Source: Candidatus Iainarchaeum sp.
Lineage (GTDB): Archaea > Iainarchaeota > Iainarchaeia > Iainarchaeales > GCA-2688035
Reading direction: 5' to 3'
NCBI GenBank assembly: GCA_017610245.1
Contig: JAFCCK010000060.1
Coordinates: 1-5,782 of the forward strand
Length of the DNA: 5,782 nt
Shown here: positions 5,600 through 5,782 of the stretch, piece after piece
Position numbering within the stretch: position 1 is the stretch's first letter
Layout: each line of letters begins with the position of its first letter
The notes under the pieces: model-generated
Told to the model about the DNA's origin: nothing
Databases searched by the model: none
The model's input: the letters and a program-made list of their open reading frames with translations, nothing else
Position numbers and translations under genes: made by a program

Positions 5600-5616
5600 G
5601 TAGAAGAGTGTCCACT

Positions 5617-5782
5617 ATGCCCACATTCCCGGAAGCAGAATTCATAAGAAAAACCTTCACCTTTCGCAGAATGGATTTGCCCCCATCTGTCCAACTTACA
5701 AAGCGTTCCCTTCTGCGATGGTTTGCCCTCTCATTTGGATTAATTAGCGAAAAGGAGAGCCGCGATACTGTTCTCAATGTGT
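5617..5782 (+). CDS. Unrecognised protein, N-terminal part, cut by the right edge
   Basis: The frame from ATG 5617 stays open to the edge, giving 55 residues. It begins M-P-T-F-P-E-A-E-F-I-R-K and contains F-R-R-M-D-L-P-P-S-V-Q-L-T-K-R-S-L-L-R-W-F-A-L, an amphipathic helix-like stretch. GTG 5608 is an in-frame alternative; no clear ribosome site precedes either start. There is no signal peptide. The sequence has a normal amino-acid mix and codons like its neighbours, unlike the opposite-strand reading across the same bases. The TATA-like box and repeat cluster upstream support the + strand. I do not recognise the family, though it resembles conserved hypothetical proteins of small archaea. 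The rest of the gene lies outside the window. Confidence 0.65.
   Translation, partial: MPTFPEAEFIRKTFTFRRMDLPPSVQLTKRSLLRWFALSFGLISEKESRDTVLNV

Noticed and set aside
5511..5777. An 88-residue open frame on the - strand at the right edge
   Set aside because: It overlaps the + strand frame starting at 5617, runs across the divergent promoter region and repeats, shows no recognisable domain, and has no ribosome site or TATA-like box. The + strand reading has better protein-like composition and upstream signals.

Overview
The window looks like a piece of an archaeal genome, probably from a small-genome DPANN-type lineage; this is inferred from style and not from a marker gene. Pointers are TATA-like boxes 25-45 bases before several starts, at least one nearly leaderless start, GTG/TTG starts preceded by GGTG-type ribosome sites, a PEF-CTERM-like C-terminus on a small secreted protein, and a high share of surface proteins. 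No RNA gene, CRISPR array or replication origin was seen. There is no gene-free stretch over 300 bases.

Layout. Bases 2-502 are the C-terminal part of a radical SAM protein (B12-binding/BchE-like type), cut by the left edge; the first 16 bases are an odd poly-T run. Bases 503-1058 hold the remnant of an insertion sequence: the C-terminal half of an IS4/IS5-type DDE transposase, flanked by an 11-bp direct repeat and associated with two hairpins. Bases 1059-5117 encode three successive + strand cell-surface proteins: a 125-aa six-cysteine secreted protein with a PEF-CTERM-like tail, a 413-aa lipoprotein with an Ig-like domain and an alpha/beta-hydrolase fold that seems to have lost its catalytic triad, and a 789-aa single-pass membrane protein with 62 cysteines. 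That last ectodomain includes six exact-length 36-residue repeats, followed by two Ig-like domains and a cytoplasmic coiled-coil tail. The first two genes abut (TAG directly followed by GTG) and are probably one operon; the third has its own TATA-like box and ribosome site.

On the - strand, 5114-5470 encodes a 118-aa Ig/CARDB-like cytoplasmic protein whose stop overlaps the stop of the large surface protein. A divergent intergenic region (about 5471-5616) then leads to a + strand gene running off the right edge. That region carries a TATA-like box and a cluster of AT-rich inverted and direct repeats that look like an operator.

How the genes may work together: the three consecutive surface genes suggest a cell-envelope module for binding or contact, in which the middle protein uses a hydrolase fold without catalysis. 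This is inference from architecture and adjacency; no function can be assigned from sequence alone.
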